From assembly GCA_025999775.1 (NCBI GenBank), contig BNXT01000046.1, positions 1 to 8,358 on the forward strand: a stretch of DNA of 8,358 nt, in the 5' to 3' direction. Positions 7,436-8,358 of the stretch are shown piece after piece (positions within the stretch are counted from its first letter, which is position 1; every line of letters begins with the position of its first letter). Under the pieces are notes generated by a model. The model saw only the letters and a list, made by a program, of their open reading frames with translations, was not told the origin of the DNA and searched no databases. The stretch is from Bacteroidia bacterium (GTDB taxonomy: Bacteria > Bacteroidota > Bacteroidia > Bacteroidales > P3). Both the position numbers and the translations under genes were made by a program.

Positions 7436-8320
7436 ATGATTATAGCCAATCCCATATACGACCTTGCTTTTAAGCGGTTGATGGAGAGCGAGCGGGTAGC
7501 GAAGTTTTTCATAGGTACGCTGCTGGGGCAAACCATTGAGGCGGTTACCACCGCTCCACAGGAGTTCTCGCACTACAACAAAGATGAGCGGCTTGCCGTC
7601 TTTCGCTTGGACTTTGTGGCAACCATACTCACTGCCTCCGGTGAACACAAAAAGGTACTCATTGAGATGCAAAAAGCCAAAGAGTTAACCGACCTAATGC
7701 GGTTTCGCGGCTACTTGGGCGAGCAGTATAAGAAGGCAGATATGGTGAACGACCGTCGCGAAGTGTTGCCCATCACCTCTATTTACGTATTGGGCTTCAA
7801 TCTGCCCGAAATAGACAGCGCCTGTATAAAAATTGGACGCGAATATACGGATATGATAACGCAGCAAACCATTGCAGAGCGGAGCCGCTTTATTGAATGT
7901 CTCACGCACGACAGTTACGTGGTGCAAACACGGCGTATTTCGCAGCGCTACCAGACTCAGTTGGACAAGTTAATGAGCGTGTTTGCGCAAGAGAATTTTA
8001 CGGACGACAAAGAGGTTACCAAGCAGTACACCCACGAAACGGACGATGTGGATATAAAAGCGATAGTAGATATTTTGCACCACGTAGGCACCGACCCTGC
8101 CGAGCGCAAAGAGTTAGACAACGAAATAGAGTGGCGGCGCACCTACGAGGAGTGGTTTGGCGATAGAGACAGACAAATTATAGAAAAGGACAAAAAGATT
8201 GAAGAAAAAGAACAAGCCCTTGCCGCCGAAAAAGAAAAAAAAGCCGCAGCCCTTGCCGCCAAAGATGCCGCCCTTGCCCGCATAGCCGAATTAGAAAAAC
8301 AACTTTTATCAAAACAATAA
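7436..8320 (+). CDS. PD-(D/E)XK nuclease family transposase (Rpn/PDDEXK_2-like)
   Basis: This 294-residue protein resembles the large Bacteroidota family annotated as PD-(D/E)XK nuclease-family or 'Rpn' transposases. The start NPIYDLAFKRLM (5-16) is the family's N-terminal helix. The core nuclease residues are visible as RLDF (D59) in one strand and IEMQKA (E77-x-Q79-K80) in the next, giving a D...ExQ-type active site that looks intact. RFRGYLGEQYKKAD (89-102) and LPITSIYVLGF (111-121) follow. From about residue 244 the chain becomes a charged, alanine-rich coiled coil (RQIIEKDKKIEEKEQ, then ALAAEKEKKAAALAAKDAAL). Rpn relatives are DNA endonucleases linked to RecA-independent recombination; true transposition by this subfamily is unproven. 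The gene is richer in G+C than its neighbours (62 of 120 bases in 7441-7560). A partial gene starts 10 bp downstream. Confidence 0.82.
   Translation: MIIANPIYDLAFKRLMESERVAKFFIGTLLGQTIEAVTTAPQEFSHYNKDERLAVFRLDFVATILTASGEHKKVLIEMQKAKELTDLMRFRGYLGEQYKKADMVNDRREVLPITSIYVLGFNLPEIDSACIKIGREYTDMITQQTIAERSRFIECLTHDSYVVQTRRISQRYQTQLDKLMSVFAQENFTDDKEVTKQYTHETDDVDIKAIVDILHHVGTDPAERKELDNEIEWRRTYEEWFGDRDRQIIEKDKKIEEKEQALAAEKEKKAAALAAKDAALARIAELEKQLLSKQ
8216..8281 (+). repeat. Imperfect 12-bp repeats encoding the coiled-coil tail
   Basis: GCCCTTGCCGCC occurs at 8216-8227 and 8249-8260, with a one-base-different copy (GCCCTTGCCCGC) at 8270-8281. All three are in the same codon phase, encoding ALAA, ALAA and ALAR. 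An uninterrupted run of eight A residues lies between the first two copies (8235-8242). Such sequence can change length by slippage or recombination, which would alter the length of the alanine-rich coiled coil, or its frame in the case of the A run. Confidence 0.65.
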
Positions 8321-8330
8321 ATAATAAGTT

Positions 8331-8358
8331 ATGTCAAGTTCAGCTCATATCAAAGAAC
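8331..8358 (+). CDS. Start of a downstream gene (partial, unknown)
   Basis: ATG at 8331 lies 10 bp after the stop of the PD-(D/E)XK gene and opens a frame reading MSSSAHIKE, which runs off the window. The spacing and direction suggest a co-transcribed gene. Nine residues are too few to identify a family, and no promoter box fits in the 10-bp gap. Confidence 0.45.

Noticed and set aside
7001..7672. A 223-codon open frame on the minus strand across the end of truA and the start of the nuclease gene
   Set aside because: It is antisense to two well-supported genes, crosses their intergenic region, and its translation shows no recognisable domain. It is best explained as a shadow frame.

Overview
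The window looks like chromosomal DNA from a member of the Bacteroidota, probably Bacteroidales-like. Three things support this: a secreted repeat protein ending in a type IX secretion (T9SS) type A sorting domain, a DUF5686 outer-membrane protein with an N-terminal carboxypeptidase-regulatory-like domain, and several matches to the phylum's -7 promoter box (TAnnTTTG) in A+T-rich intergenic DNA. Shine-Dalgarno sequences are not evident, which is also usual for the phylum. I see no rRNA, tRNA, CRISPR array, prophage or integrase.

Left half, minus strand, in transcription order: a PfkB-family sugar/nucleoside kinase resembling adenosine kinases (2974-3954), a 127-bp gap with a well-formed promoter, a 797-residue secreted protein built from seven cadherin-like beta-sandwich repeats plus a T9SS signal (453-2846), and after 35 bp a stand-alone heptose-1-phosphate adenylyltransferase of the RfaE2/HldE2 type (16-417). 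A further minus-strand gene may begin at position 12 and run off the window.

Right half, plus strand: a DUF5686 outer-membrane protein (4083-6584), truA for tRNA pseudouridine 38-40 synthase 18 bp later (6603-7403), a PD-(D/E)XK nuclease-family 'transposase' (Rpn/PDDEXK_2-like) with a coiled-coil tail (7436-8320), and the first codons of another gene at 8331. The two halves diverge from a 122-bp (128 bp counted from the kinase ATG) intergenic region whose two predicted promoters are interleaved.

Most genes are ordinary: envelope (heptose activation for LPS, a T9SS cargo, an outer-membrane protein) and housekeeping (TruA, kinase). I do not see a convincing new multi-gene system. The most notable points are the interleaved divergent promoters, a 10-codon upstream ORF overlapping the DUF5686 start as ATGA, the all-repeat T9SS cargo beside an LPS-heptose gene, a possibly acquired C-terminal tail on TruA that begins at a G-rich tract, and the nuclease gene, which is richer in G+C than its neighbours and carries a slippage-prone 3' end.
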